A stretch of DNA of 47,116 bases from an uncultured Bacteroidales bacterium (GTDB lineage: Bacteria > Bacteroidota > Bacteroidia > Bacteroidales > UBA932), in contig CAJUEK010000008.1 in NCBI GenBank assembly GCA_910585445.1, positions 1 through 47,116 of the forward strand, in the 5' to 3' direction. The translations under genes and the position numbers were made by a program. Under the pieces are notes generated by a model that was not told where the DNA came from, did not search any database, and saw only the letters and a program-made list of their open reading frames with translations. Each line of letters starts with the position of its first letter. Position 1 is the first letter of the stretch. Of the stretch, positions 25,201 to 34,606 are shown in pieces.

Positions 25201-26003
25201 GAACGGCGGAGCGCACCAACATATCGACATGTGCCAATATGTTTGAGAAATGCACATCCCTGTCTTCTGTCGCCACCAACTCATTCAATGTTCTCAGGAG
25301 AAGCTCCGGTACAACTTTGACCAGCCTTTTTGACGGATGTACTGCAATAACTTCCGTACCGGACGGGCTGTTCCGTGAGACAGTGGGAACATTCAGCAAT
25401 GTGTTCAGAGGCTGCACTTCGCTCAGGAGCGTCGGATCGGAGGTGTTCAACGGGAAGAGGCCTACTGGGCTTGCCAATCTTTTCGTTAATTGCACTGCGC
25501 TTTCTGATGTTTCCGCTACGATGTTCTGTGATGTTGCAGGTGTTACGTCGCTGGCAGGCATATTTGACGGATGTTCGGCTCTGAGGTCTGTTCCTGCTGA
25601 CCTTTTCAAGGGCATGACGGGGATTACTACGATGTCCAACCTTTTCCGCGGCTGTTCTTCGCTGGCCTCTGTTTCAAAGGATATGTTCGGTGAGATGGCC
25701 TCTGTGACCAATGTGAGCGGAATGTTCAGCGGATGTACCTCACTTACCGCATTCCCGGTTGACTTTTTCGACAATATGCTCAGGATAACAAATGTGGGCA
25801 ATCTGTTCAACGGATGCCAAAATATCGTCGGAGAGTCCCCATATACCGTTGTGAACGGAAAGAAAATCCACATTTATGAGAGAATAAATACGGCTGAGAC
25901 CGGCATGGCATCCATTGCCACGGCCTCTTCAAGCAGGAAAGGCTGTTTCGCGGGATGTACGGGCATGACTGATTTTGCCTCTATTCCTGACATGTGGAAA
26001 TAG
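22278..26003 (+). CDS. Large lipoprotein: BACON-like domains, PKD-like domain and BspA-type repeats
   Basis: This 1241-residue surface protein has the signal MKKLSICAAMLLALASC. The first 310 residues hold three or so BACON-like Ig domains. A PKD-like segment follows (FEGTIDWGDGTVEEVTT, HTYTDPDEYIVSA). From about residue 410 to 1230 run about 30 repeats of roughly 24 residues with the pattern F-x-G-C-T-S-L-x-S-V-P-x-G-L-F-x-G, as in BspA-type/DUF285-like leucine-rich surface proteins, which bind host proteins or other bacteria. A nine-G run (22905-22913) encodes Gly-Gly-Gly at residues 210-212 and could slip. It lies 19 nt after the preceding gene. Long cysteine-bearing repeats are unusual for a periplasm-exported protein, but each unit carries only one Cys. 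Confidence 0.88.
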   Translation: MKKLSICAAMLLALASCTKETIIIHNPVPGENDKDIVAELNIESRNTLFEPGDDKSATVSFKSIGGEVVINVNTNVEWDFKVTGDEFLEAAKVEKADQLVLSCDANNEEKKLSASVDITAGDKSVSVAVTQNAYGTLEITASQNNFQIPAVGELTASFEVVSSDDDWTFETAACEWMLVERNGDVLTLSVDRNASFADRETEIKLIAGVGGGNPVTETVSVLQDRAANISVGAQTIPFAPTSDSEREVSVSANFDWDYAVDNPDNGWLTVERTENGLRITPVINSGEESRIVTITVRTGDGKENNDEKIIRVSQTGMDINAFIVGLNVIAKDLNSILFFGEGFEGTIDWGDGTVEEVTTDTYPAHTYTDPDEYIVSAKGTAPAIHVQYGAYYNQKAQLVRVYNWGRLGIRSMDEAFRQCSNLTAIPEDNCEAFKNVVSFEYAFSDTGISEIPDGLFRYAENAERMENIFYSSKGIASVPAGLLFNCPKLESVKGMFGLTAITGLDKDFLSKNPELRDVSQMFSQCKEFAEIPEGFFDNNPKITTCNALFSSCEKLTQIPAGLFDGLTECTTFRMAFHTTGVTELPAGLFRNNTKCTTFDNAFNKTKITSIPEDLFEGCSNVTQFRACFSGCSQLRSIPAGLFTRTGATSAVLDKAAFTMVFQDCVSLEEIPAGLFDGFTKIQQFSSIFKGCTSLKSVPSGLFASCPNVTQMASAFAGCTSLEEVPDEFFKGLSKVTSFSGMFDGCSGLRSVGADVFSGCTACTNISSMFKGCTSLENVSEAAFSGLSKVTSIANLFQNCTSLKTVPAGLFNDLVALTTASNVFVGSGLVSAPAGLFANNSKVTTFATAFKDCKGLLSVSDGLFDGAVSATSFKSAFEGCTALETVGNIFGESTVASNVACDLLFKGCSSLKEVPEGLFDGLRFVNTFASAFEGCSSVSSIPSGLFANQTAATTLTLQKCFSGCSSLQAIPDDLFGTAERTNISTCANMFEKCTSLSSVATNSFNVLRRSSGTTLTSLFDGCTAITSVPDGLFRETVGTFSNVFRGCTSLRSVGSEVFNGKRPTGLANLFVNCTALSDVSATMFCDVAGVTSLAGIFDGCSALRSVPADLFKGMTGITTMSNLFRGCSSLASVSKDMFGEMASVTNVSGMFSGCTSLTAFPVDFFDNMLRITNVGNLFNGCQNIVGESPYTVVNGKKIHIYERINTAETGMASIATASSSRKGCFAGCTGMTDFASIPDMWK
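22905..22913 (+). repeat. Nine-G tract inside the BspA-like gene
   Basis: Nine G residues encode three glycines at codons 210-212 in the current frame. Loss or gain of one base would shift the frame about one sixth into the 1241-codon gene. This makes the tract a candidate phase-variation site. Confidence 0.8.
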
Positions 26004-26020
26004 ACATAAAAATGATTACG

Positions 26021-27544
26021 ATGAAAAAGACATTGATATATTGTGCAGCAGCTGCCGTAATGTTCGCAGGCTGTACGGAGACCGTAAGGATAGCCCCGGA
26101 CGATTATGAGCTTCCTTTCTATATGGATACTTCCGACGGGAGGGTCGTGTTTGATGCTGACGGCGGGGCTGCAGCTATTGTTGTGGCCACCAATGCAGAT
26201 TCGTGGAGCTGGGAGACTGAGGACAGCTGGTTCGTGCTTTCGGCCATGGACGGGGACGTGCTTTGGATTGAGGCTCCGGCCAATTATCAGCCTGGACTGA
26301 AAGAAGCTTCCGTATCCATAACTGCGGTGAAGGGTGAGGAGACAAAGGCTGTTGAGCTGTGTCTTGTCCAGAGGGCCGGGCATGGCATAGACCTTAATGC
26401 AGGCGGAACGTCCAACTGCTATCTTGTAAAGACTGGCTCTACATATAAGTTTGATGCTACCGTAAAAGGAAACGGAGGGTCTGACGGAAGGAGCAGATAT
26501 ATCGAGAATTATGGTGTGGACATAACCGGAATAGCATATGCGGACCTGCTTTGGGAGTCAAGGACAGACGGAGACCGCACGATGTCCAGGGAAATAATAG
26601 ACGGGGCACCGGTTTACAACGGCGGTTATGTCACTTTCACTACCGGCAGGATGGAGGGCAATGCGCTTATTGCTGTCAAGGATGTGAAGGGCAATGTGCT
26701 TTGGAGCTGGCATATCTGGGTATGTGACGATGAGGTGACTTCTCATGACCATATAAATCCTGCGGGAGAGGTCCTCGCGCAGATAATGGACAGGAATCTC
26801 GGTGCGATGAACAATAATCCTATGGATGTGGGCAACAGGGGCATGTTCTACCAGTGGGGCAGGAAAGACCCGTTCATGCCTTCACGCTCGCCTTATCGTT
26901 CCGACCTTGAGAGCGGCAATGTGGCGGAATGCAATGAGCCTAACTGGGAAGTGGGTGACGGCTCGGCCACATGGGTGATAGGGCGTGACTTTGTGGCCAA
27001 GAATCTTTCTGACGCTCCTGGAAACATTCCTATGGCCGTGGCGAATCCGACTTGTTTCATTTTCCCTTATGGCAATGCGTCCCATTGGTTTACTACTTCA
27101 AATGACGAGCAGACACGCAATTCGTCTTTGTGGTCGGCTGATGTCAAGACCATTTTCGATCCTTGTCCGGTCGGATACAAGATGCCGGGAAGGAATCTGT
27201 ATGGAATAGCGAATCAGGACAATGTAAATTCCTATAAGGTAGGCGGACGCCCTGAGGAGTATGATGAGAATGGGGAAAATCCTGATTATGAATGGAATGC
27301 TGAAAAAGATTGCGGCCGTGTATGGAAAAGGACCGGGGACTACTATCCTTCGGTAGGCAACATATATCCGACAGAGGGCAATACCCATAACTATGCTGGC
27401 GGATGGGCTTATTACTGGACAGCTCACGAATATACGCAAGGACAGTCTCCTCGTGCTTTCCGCGTGGATTTCAACAGCAACGGAGCCACATATTTTGCAG
27501 GTGCGGAGAATTTCTGCCACCAGGTACGTTGCGTAAAAGAGTAG
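26021..27544 (+). CDS. Lipoprotein with a BACON-like domain and a FISUMP-like C-terminal domain
   Basis: The 507-residue lipoprotein has the signal MKKTLIYCAAAAVMFAGC. A BACON-like segment (VVFDADGGAAAIVVATNADSW) covers about residues 35-120. The rest resembles the Fibrobacter succinogenes major paralogous (FISUMP) domain found in Bacteroidetes surface proteins: LWSWHIWVCDD, MDRNLGAMNNNP, MFYQWGRKDPF, DPCPVGYKMP, and a final YYWTAHEY...HQVRCVKE. The fold is related to formylglycine-generating-enzyme/C-type-lectin-like domains; no catalytic function is known. I use ATG 26021; ATGs at 26012 and 25994 are in frame. It is the third gene of the surface locus. Confidence 0.82.
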   Translation: MKKTLIYCAAAAVMFAGCTETVRIAPDDYELPFYMDTSDGRVVFDADGGAAAIVVATNADSWSWETEDSWFVLSAMDGDVLWIEAPANYQPGLKEASVSITAVKGEETKAVELCLVQRAGHGIDLNAGGTSNCYLVKTGSTYKFDATVKGNGGSDGRSRYIENYGVDITGIAYADLLWESRTDGDRTMSREIIDGAPVYNGGYVTFTTGRMEGNALIAVKDVKGNVLWSWHIWVCDDEVTSHDHINPAGEVLAQIMDRNLGAMNNNPMDVGNRGMFYQWGRKDPFMPSRSPYRSDLESGNVAECNEPNWEVGDGSATWVIGRDFVAKNLSDAPGNIPMAVANPTCFIFPYGNASHWFTTSNDEQTRNSSLWSADVKTIFDPCPVGYKMPGRNLYGIANQDNVNSYKVGGRPEEYDENGENPDYEWNAEKDCGRVWKRTGDYYPSVGNIYPTEGNTHNYAGGWAYYWTAHEYTQGQSPRAFRVDFNSNGATYFAGAENFCHQVRCVKE

Positions 27545-27565
27545 ATCATCAAGAGATAATTGAGA

Positions 27566-29464
27566 ATGGAAAATGTTTTCAAAGCATTTGCCCTCGCGCT
27601 TTCCCTTGCCGGCATCTTCGGGTGTTCCGGCAGGGGATATGTGCCTGAGGAAGCAGGGACTCCTTCCGGAGGCCCTGTCATTGTGAATGAGTCTGTCGCC
27701 GCCATAGACGGGGAAATCATAATCAAGTTAAAGAGCGGTTCCGAGCCTTGTCTGACAAAGGCGGGGCTGCCTGGTGACAGGAGCGGAATCGACCAGATTG
27801 ACAGGGTGCTCACGGAAGTTGGAGCAGTCAGGTTCGAACGCCTTTTCCCAGAATGCGGCCGTTTTGAGGAGAGGACAAGAAAAGAGGGCCTGCATCTTTG
27901 GTATATTGCGGAATATGACCCCTCTGTACCTACCTCAAAGGTGGCTTCTCTGCTTTCTGCCTGCAGGGACATAGAGATTATAGAATATCCGCTTCCTACT
28001 GTTTCGGCTGAATATGCCAAGGCGGGACCTGTGGATGTGGCCGGAGCCTGTCCTGCATTGTCGGCAGGAAGCAGTGTGCCGTTTCCGTTCAATGAGAGCG
28101 CCAGGGCAAGGATGTTCCAGTGGCATTACAATAATGCCGGGACTGTCGGTGCCGCAAAGACCCTTGCAGGAGCGGATGCTAATGTATGGGAGGCGTGGCA
28201 GTTATGCACCGGCAATCCGGACGTTATTGTGGCTGTGATTGACCAGGGAGTGAAATATGATCACGAGGACTTGAAAGACAACATGTGGGTCAATGCCGGG
28301 GAGATTCCGGGAAACGGGATTGATGACGACGGCAACGGCTACGTGGATGACATCTATGGGTATAATTTCGTGGACGGCAGCGGGAACATAACTTTTTCTG
28401 CAGAAAACATGCATGGTACCCATGTCGCCGGAACAGTGTCGGCTGTCAACAACAACGGAATCGGAGTGAATGGGATTGCAGGCGGTTCCGGAAAGGGTGA
28501 CGGTGTGAAAATCATGACTTTGCAGACTCTGGGGGCATCCGAGTCCGGTTCCTCGGGAGCTGGCATAGGCGGTCAGGTGAGGGCCATGAAATATGCTGCG
28601 GACAACGGGGCTGTGATTAGCCAGAACAGCTGGAGTTTTTCCGCTGGGACGATTTCATCCACAGACTGGCGCAGGGGAGTCTATTCTGCCTTGTCAAGGG
28701 CGATGGAATATTTCGTGAAATATGCCGGAATGGATGAAAACGGCAATCAGGAGGGCCCTATGGCCGGTGGAATAGTCATTTTTGCAGCCGGTAATGACAA
28801 TACTGACGAACTTAATTATCCTTCTGCCGATCCGCTTGCTGTGAGCGTGGCCGCGACATCGTGGCTCGGTACGCCTGCGGCATACACCAATTATGGAACC
28901 TGGGTCTCAATGTCAGCCCCGGGAGGCGATTTGTCGCTCAATTCCACATATGGAGGCGTATATAGCACAAGTGTGGCGGAAGACGGCTCGTCCTCATATG
29001 AGGGAATACAGGGTACTTCCATGGCCTGTCCTCATGTGTCGGGGGCATGTGCGCTTGCGGTAAGCTATTATTATGGAGCGGAAAAAAGAAAGGGACTCAC
29101 TGCAGAGACTCTTCGCCAGGCACTTTTGAGCAGCACAAGGCCGATGGATGCATATTATCCTGCGACTTATGCCGGCCGTATGGGTGTTGGAGCTCTTGAT
29201 ACATACAAATTGCTCAGGACCGTGGTTGGCTTGGCAGATATTCCGGGCCAGAGGGTCCGTGCCGGAGAATCCCTTTCCCTGAACCTTGCCGATTATCTTC
29301 CTGAGGTGCAGGTGCTGGTTTACAAGGTGTCCGCGCCAGGATATGTTGAGGTGTCACTTTCCGGAGGCATCATGACAATCAGGGGCATAAGGCCCGGGTC
29401 AGTGAAGATAACCGTTTCGGACGGGACTGCCATAAAGAAAACATTTGAAGTAACCGTCGAATAA
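27566..29464 (+). CDS. Subtilisin-like (S8 family) serine protease lipoprotein
   Basis: The 632-residue protease has a lipoprotein signal (LALSLAGIFGC, Cys at about 20). A prodomain-like segment (DGEIIIKLKSG, ERLFPECGRFEERTRKEGL) follows to about residue 165. The S8 triad is complete: Asp226 in VIAVIDQGVKYDHEDL, His283 in MHGTHVAGTVSA, and Ser485 in GTSMACPHVSGACAL. The oxyanion Asn lies in IFAAGNDNTDELNYPSA. A C-terminal beta domain (from about 560) ends in SVKITVSDGTAIKKTFEV, a Big2/BACON-like fold. As a lipoprotein in a SusC/SusD locus it probably cuts proteins at the cell surface. It is the only recognisable enzyme in the locus. Start at ATG 27566, as an in-frame TTG two codons earlier is less likely. 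Confidence 0.93.
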   Translation: MENVFKAFALALSLAGIFGCSGRGYVPEEAGTPSGGPVIVNESVAAIDGEIIIKLKSGSEPCLTKAGLPGDRSGIDQIDRVLTEVGAVRFERLFPECGRFEERTRKEGLHLWYIAEYDPSVPTSKVASLLSACRDIEIIEYPLPTVSAEYAKAGPVDVAGACPALSAGSSVPFPFNESARARMFQWHYNNAGTVGAAKTLAGADANVWEAWQLCTGNPDVIVAVIDQGVKYDHEDLKDNMWVNAGEIPGNGIDDDGNGYVDDIYGYNFVDGSGNITFSAENMHGTHVAGTVSAVNNNGIGVNGIAGGSGKGDGVKIMTLQTLGASESGSSGAGIGGQVRAMKYAADNGAVISQNSWSFSAGTISSTDWRRGVYSALSRAMEYFVKYAGMDENGNQEGPMAGGIVIFAAGNDNTDELNYPSADPLAVSVAATSWLGTPAAYTNYGTWVSMSAPGGDLSLNSTYGGVYSTSVAEDGSSSYEGIQGTSMACPHVSGACALAVSYYYGAEKRKGLTAETLRQALLSSTRPMDAYYPATYAGRMGVGALDTYKLLRTVVGLADIPGQRVRAGESLSLNLADYLPEVQVLVYKVSAPGYVEVSLSGGIMTIRGIRPGSVKITVSDGTAIKKTFEVTVE

Positions 29465-29470
29465 AGAATC

Positions 29471-31408
29471 ATGATGAAAAATATTGTCAGAATAATGTCT
29501 GTGGCTTTGGCAGTGCTGCATGCTGCTGCCGGCTGCTCCACAAAAGAGCCGGGTCCGGAGGCTTCCGGATATGTTCTTGCCCAGCCTGACGTGAGGGTTA
29601 AGGCTGTGACTCCGGACAGTTTCTCGCTTCAGTGGGATCTTGTGGAGAATGCCGCTTCTTATACTTATTCGCTGAATGGAGCGGATGAATGCACGGTTTT
29701 TTCCCGCGATGTTTCTTTCTCGGGTCTTGAGAGTCATACTGAATATGTCATTTCACTCAGGGCAGATGCTTCCGGTGACGGTCCTTATGTCTCATCGGAC
29801 TATACTTATGTGCACGTGTTTACTGACGAGTTGCTTCCGCTTTCAACTCCGGAACCTGTCCTCGGATGTGCGTATGCTTCAAGGACGGTAATCAGCTGGC
29901 AGAATGTTGAAGGTGCGTCTGAATACGAATATTCCATAAATGGAAAAACCTTGCGTACAGCGGATTCGAAGGTCTCGGTTACCGGGCTTGAGAAATCGTC
30001 TGAATACAGGTTTACGGTGAAGGCCATTTCCGCTGAGCCGCAAAGAAGGACGGATTCGCCGGATGCTGAGCTGGCTTTCACCACTTCAAGCTCCGACATG
30101 CCGTCATATCTGATAGTGCCTACTGATGTGGTGGCTGATGCAGTGGCATATGACATATATGCGGTTGCCGGTGATTTGTATTATTATGATGTTGTGCCCG
30201 CATATCTGCTTAACAGGCTTTCCGAGCAGGAAATAATAGATTCATACCACCAGGCCATACTTGACTATGCAAAGGAACAGGGCATCAGCCTTCAGCTTGC
30301 GCTTGCTTCTGTTCTCAAGTCCGGAACAAGTTCGCTGACAAAGACCGGGCTGACGTCCGAGATGTCATACGCCATAATTGCTTTCGGAATGACCCTTAGT
30401 GGAGAGGTGACTTCGGGACTGTCGCATGCCGTTTTCAAGACAAAGGCTCTCGGAGCGTCAGACGGACCGAATTTCGGCGGGAGCAAGTGGTTCAGCCAGA
30501 CATATTTCCTGTCCAATGCATATCTGGCGGCAGGCTATTCCTGGATGAACTCTGTTGTCTCGCTGTGGATGGGACAGGATGTCGAAGCCATAAGATACAG
30601 GACACTCCCGACATCTTCTTTCAGGCAGATTTTCCCTGACCCGTCCGATACGGAGGCCATAAAGGCGTTTCTGAGGGACGATAGATACAGTTATCCCGGA
30701 TCTGAGGCTCATCTGATAGGGACAAACTCCAACAACGGCTGCCTTCTTATCACTGCTGCTTCTGCCGGGGTCTCATATACTCTTTCCACCCTTGCAACAT
30801 CTTCTTCTGGTGAAGAGACACTTTGCGTCAATTCGATAACGACCAAGACAGACATGTCCGACAAGACATGGTTTGCGGCCACAGCCACCACCAACACTTC
30901 ATACGGTCCTGTGCACAACACCATAGGCTGCGGAATGAAGGGCGTTGATGTGGTCAAGGTGCGTTATGCGCTTTTCAAGTCTTCTGTACTTGCTTCGAGT
31001 CAGGTGTCGTCATACCCTGCCCTTGTGGAGCAGTTCGGACGTGATGTGGTTGAGGAAAACATCCAGTATGTCAACGGGGGAGGCCTGGCATACAAGTTTT
31101 CTGTGGATGCCTCTACAAGCTACACTTTCATTGCCACTGCGGAGAATTCCGTAGGAGACAAGATAACCCGGTATGCTTCGGTCACGACGGCTGATGCTCC
31201 GGAGACTGAATCAAGTGCAAGGGCATTCTCGGCCGAGGTGCTTGCCGCTTCCCCTGCCGGAGAGGTTATGGCGTTTGATCCGCTTGACAAAGACCTGTTC
31301 CCAATGGTATCTGTAATGGCACCTGCTGTGGCGGATGTGAAGGGAGATGACATATGGACGGCTGTCCATAACATGAAAATTTTAGAGAAACGCTATGAAA
31401 AGAAATAA
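29471..31408 (+). CDS. Lipoprotein with two fibronectin type III domains
   Basis: The 645-residue lipoprotein has the signal MMKNIVRIMSVALAVLHAAAGC. Two Fn3 domains follow: about 40-115 (VTPDSFSLQWDLVENAASYTY) and about 120-205 (SRTVISWQNVEGASEYEYSI). The rest has two copies of a wider beta-rich unit with Fn3-like ends (YAIIAFGMTLSGEVTSGLSH, AVFKTKA; and YTFIATAENSVGDKITRYAS), of a type seen in Bacteroidales surface lipoproteins of unknown role. It begins 6 nt after the protease stop and overlaps the SusC gene by 14 nt, so the three are translated together. A ligand-binding surface role is inferred. Confidence 0.8.
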   Translation: MMKNIVRIMSVALAVLHAAAGCSTKEPGPEASGYVLAQPDVRVKAVTPDSFSLQWDLVENAASYTYSLNGADECTVFSRDVSFSGLESHTEYVISLRADASGDGPYVSSDYTYVHVFTDELLPLSTPEPVLGCAYASRTVISWQNVEGASEYEYSINGKTLRTADSKVSVTGLEKSSEYRFTVKAISAEPQRRTDSPDAELAFTTSSSDMPSYLIVPTDVVADAVAYDIYAVAGDLYYYDVVPAYLLNRLSEQEIIDSYHQAILDYAKEQGISLQLALASVLKSGTSSLTKTGLTSEMSYAIIAFGMTLSGEVTSGLSHAVFKTKALGASDGPNFGGSKWFSQTYFLSNAYLAAGYSWMNSVVSLWMGQDVEAIRYRTLPTSSFRQIFPDPSDTEAIKAFLRDDRYSYPGSEAHLIGTNSNNGCLLITAASAGVSYTLSTLATSSSGEETLCVNSITTKTDMSDKTWFAATATTNTSYGPVHNTIGCGMKGVDVVKVRYALFKSSVLASSQVSSYPALVEQFGRDVVEENIQYVNGGGLAYKFSVDASTSYTFIATAENSVGDKITRYASVTTADAPETESSARAFSAEVLAASPAGEVMAFDPLDKDLFPMVSVMAPAVADVKGDDIWTAVHNMKILEKRYEKK

Positions 31409-34400
31409 GATATCATTTATATTGGCTGGACTGGCTTTTCTGGTTTTTTCTTTTCCGTCTTTTGCGCAGAATATTGATGTGCGGGGAGTGGTGAAGGATG
31501 CCCTGGGAGTTCCAGTGGCCGGTGCAGGTGTGTTTGTGGATGGGACTTCGCAAGGTGCGGGCACATCGCTGGACGGGGAATATGTCCTTGAAAACGTGCC
31601 TTCAGACGCAGTTCTTTCCGTGTCATGCATAGGTTATAAGACATTGACTGTTTCAGTTGCCGGACGTGCTGTAGTTGACATTGTCCTTGAAGAGGAGGCC
31701 CTGGTGCTTGAAGAGACTATGGTTGTTGCCTACGGTACCGCCAAGAAAGAGTCATTCACAGGCTCCGCTGCCGTGGTGCGCGGTGACGAATTGCAGAAAA
31801 GGGTCGTTGGAAATGTCACCAAATCATTCGAGGGCACGGTTGCTGGTGTGCAGGTGTCTTCCGGAGGCGGACAGCCCGGAGAAGGGGCGTCAATCATGAT
31901 ACGCGGAATAGGTTCGGTCAATGCCGCTTCCACGCCGCTTTACGTTGTGGACGGCATCCCGTATGACGGGTCGCTGAGTTCCATTAATCCGGCCGATATA
32001 GAGACGATGACCGTACTTAAGGATGCTTCTGCGGGTGCCCTCTATGGAGCAAGGGGGGCGAACGGAGTCATTGTCATAACTACGCGCAGAGGAAAGGAGG
32101 ATCGTGCCAATATCTCTTATAAGGGTACGGTCGGCATTGCGTCAAGGGCACTCAGGCGTTATGACCTTGTAGGGATGGGCGATTTTGTGGAGCTTACTTA
32201 CGAGGCTTTGCGGAACAGTGCGCAGTACGGTACCGGAATGGATGCGGAAGGCGCTTCCGGATATGCCTCGGCGAATCTCGGACAGACGATAGGAGGACTT
32301 AAGAACCCCGAATATTACAATCCTTACAAGAATTACACTTGGGATACCCTTGTTGACCCTCTTACCGGAAAGATACGCCAGGATGCTGTCGCGGCTTGGG
32401 ACGAGAACTGGATGGATGAAATCAGCAATAATGCGGCCCTGCGTACAGAGCATGTTCTTTCTGTAAGCGGCGGAAGCCAGAAGGTGAATTATCTGGTTTC
32501 GATGGGATATTATAAGGAGAACGGCATCTTGCAGAATACTGATTTTGACCGTTATACGGGACGTGTAAGTGTGGATTCCCAGGCTAATGACTGGTTCAAG
32601 ATAGGCATGAATGCCAATTTTGCCCATACTGTTTCCGACTATCAGGATTTTTCCGGTTCATCCGTGTCCAATGTGTGGTACACGGCCCAGTTCATGGCCC
32701 CTGTCTATCCTTTGTACCAGAAGGATATGGCTGGAAACAATGTCTTTGACGAGAATGGAGGAATGCTGTATGAGTATGGCGCGGAGGATGACAACGGATT
32801 TGCAAACAGGCCGGTGGCCCAGGGGTTCAACTCAAAGGCGGAGCTGTTCAACAACAAGGCCTACTATAACCGCAATACCCTCTCTGCCAGAAGCTATATT
32901 ACTCTCGGTACCGTCAATGAGGATGCCCTGCTCTATGGACTCAGGCTTTCTGTCAACTTGGGAACGGACTTCAATGACTATCAGAGGACTCTGGTCAATG
33001 ACAAATATCATGGCAATGCGGCGGCGCAGGGAGGACGTCTGAGCAAGACCAATACGAGGACGCTGAGCTATACTTTCAACCAGGTCCTCAACTATGACAG
33101 GACATTCGGGGAGCATGATGTCAAGGTGCTTCTCGGGCATGAATATTACCGTTACAGATATAATTACGCCATGGGGGAGAAGACCGGAATAATGGACGGC
33201 ATTGATGAGCTTGCTCCTGCGGTCACCACTTCCGGCAATACGAGCTATTCTCACAATTATGCTATTGAGTCTTATTTCACAAGGCTCAATTACGGGTGGG
33301 GAGACAGGTACTATTTCGATGCGAGCTGGCGTACAGACGGGTCTTCGAGGTTCTACAAGACCGGCAGATGGGGCAATTTCTGGTCTGTGGGTGCGTCATG
33401 GAGGATTTCCAACGAAACTTTCATGGAAAAGACCCGCTCATGGCTTAACAACATGACTTTGAAGGTGTCGTATGGTGTCCAGGGAAATGACAATCTCGGG
33501 TCGTATTATGCATGGCAGGGCCTTTATGACTATACATGGCCCAATGCGAGCGATGCGGGAGCTTTCGCGTCAAAGCTTGAGAACCGCGGCATCACGTGGG
33601 AGAAGAATGCGAACCTCAATACTGGTGTCGAGGCTTCAATGTTCAAGGGCCGGCTTTCCGTTACTGCTGAATACTATAACAGGAAGACTTCTGACATGCT
33701 TCTTGAGAATCCTCTTGCCATATCCACTGGCTTCACCGGTTATAATGACAATGTCGGCTCAATGAGAAACCAGGGTCTTGAACTTTCACTGAGGGGCACA
33801 ATATTCCAGAGGGAGAATTTCAGATGGGATGCTACAGTGATGGGTTCGTTCAACCGTAACAAGGTGATAGCCCTGACCACTTCGCAGAATTCGATAAGCG
33901 GCGGAGCGTCTGTCATCGAGGTTGGCAAGCCGATTTATACCTTCTATGTATCAAAGCGTGCAGGAGTTGATCCGGCCACCGGAAAACAGCTTTACTATGC
34001 CTATTGGACACCGTCTGTTAATGAGGAGGGGCAGGTCGCCAATATGCGCTGTGAAGAATATGTGACGGACAATGTGACCATGGCCAATCTCAGCAAATAT
34101 TATATGGGCAGCAGGGAGCCGGCATTCATGGGCAGCATCGGCTCCTCATTCACTCTCTTCAAGAATGTTGATTTCTCTTTCCTGACAACATATTCCATAG
34201 GGGGAAAAGTGTATGACGGGCTTTACGGCGGCACGATGAGGGTGCAGTATGCCGGTAACAACTGGCACAAGAATGTGTTGCGCAGATGGCAGAAGCCCGG
34301 AGATGTGACAGATGTTCCCATGCTTGAGATAGGTGGCTCGTACCCGACAGACGACAGCGCTCTCATTGACGCTTCTTACTTCGCAGTCAAGAACATCACT

Positions 34401-34595
34401 CTCGGATATACTTTCCCGCAGAAATGGATGTCGCGCATCAGCGTGAAGTCGCTCAGGGTATTCTTCTCTGTTGACAATGTGGTGATGTTCAATCATATGG
34501 ACGGAATGGACCCGCAATATAACTTCACAGGAAGCGTTTCCTATACATATGCTCCGTCACGCGCCATGGTGTTCGGACTGGATTTGAATTTTTAA
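31395..34595 (+). CDS. SusC/RagA-type TonB-dependent outer membrane transporter
   Basis: The 1066-residue outer membrane barrel has the signal peptide ISFILAGLAFLVFSFPSFAQ. A CarboxypepD-reg-like domain follows (VRGVVKDALGVPVAGAGVFV). Then come the TonB-box region (EETMVVAYGTAKKESFTGS), the plug domain (IMIRGIGSVNAASTPLYVVDG, LKDASAGALYGARGANGVIVIT) and a barrel ending in aromatic FGLDLNF. It has no N-terminal secretin/TonB (STN) domain, so it is not wired to a FecR/ECF system by that route. With SusD it would import oligomers released at the surface. The start overlaps the previous gene and its stop overlaps the next possible ATG. Confidence 0.96.
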   Translation: MKRNKISFILAGLAFLVFSFPSFAQNIDVRGVVKDALGVPVAGAGVFVDGTSQGAGTSLDGEYVLENVPSDAVLSVSCIGYKTLTVSVAGRAVVDIVLEEEALVLEETMVVAYGTAKKESFTGSAAVVRGDELQKRVVGNVTKSFEGTVAGVQVSSGGGQPGEGASIMIRGIGSVNAASTPLYVVDGIPYDGSLSSINPADIETMTVLKDASAGALYGARGANGVIVITTRRGKEDRANISYKGTVGIASRALRRYDLVGMGDFVELTYEALRNSAQYGTGMDAEGASGYASANLGQTIGGLKNPEYYNPYKNYTWDTLVDPLTGKIRQDAVAAWDENWMDEISNNAALRTEHVLSVSGGSQKVNYLVSMGYYKENGILQNTDFDRYTGRVSVDSQANDWFKIGMNANFAHTVSDYQDFSGSSVSNVWYTAQFMAPVYPLYQKDMAGNNVFDENGGMLYEYGAEDDNGFANRPVAQGFNSKAELFNNKAYYNRNTLSARSYITLGTVNEDALLYGLRLSVNLGTDFNDYQRTLVNDKYHGNAAAQGGRLSKTNTRTLSYTFNQVLNYDRTFGEHDVKVLLGHEYYRYRYNYAMGEKTGIMDGIDELAPAVTTSGNTSYSHNYAIESYFTRLNYGWGDRYYFDASWRTDGSSRFYKTGRWGNFWSVGASWRISNETFMEKTRSWLNNMTLKVSYGVQGNDNLGSYYAWQGLYDYTWPNASDAGAFASKLENRGITWEKNANLNTGVEASMFKGRLSVTAEYYNRKTSDMLLENPLAISTGFTGYNDNVGSMRNQGLELSLRGTIFQRENFRWDATVMGSFNRNKVIALTTSQNSISGGASVIEVGKPIYTFYVSKRAGVDPATGKQLYYAYWTPSVNEEGQVANMRCEEYVTDNVTMANLSKYYMGSREPAFMGSIGSSFTLFKNVDFSFLTTYSIGGKVYDGLYGGTMRVQYAGNNWHKNVLRRWQKPGDVTDVPMLEIGGSYPTDDSALIDASYFAVKNITLGYTFPQKWMSRISVKSLRVFFSVDNVVMFNHMDGMDPQYNFTGSVSYTYAPSRAMVFGLDLNF

Positions 34596-34606
34596 TGGGA
34601 GTGATT

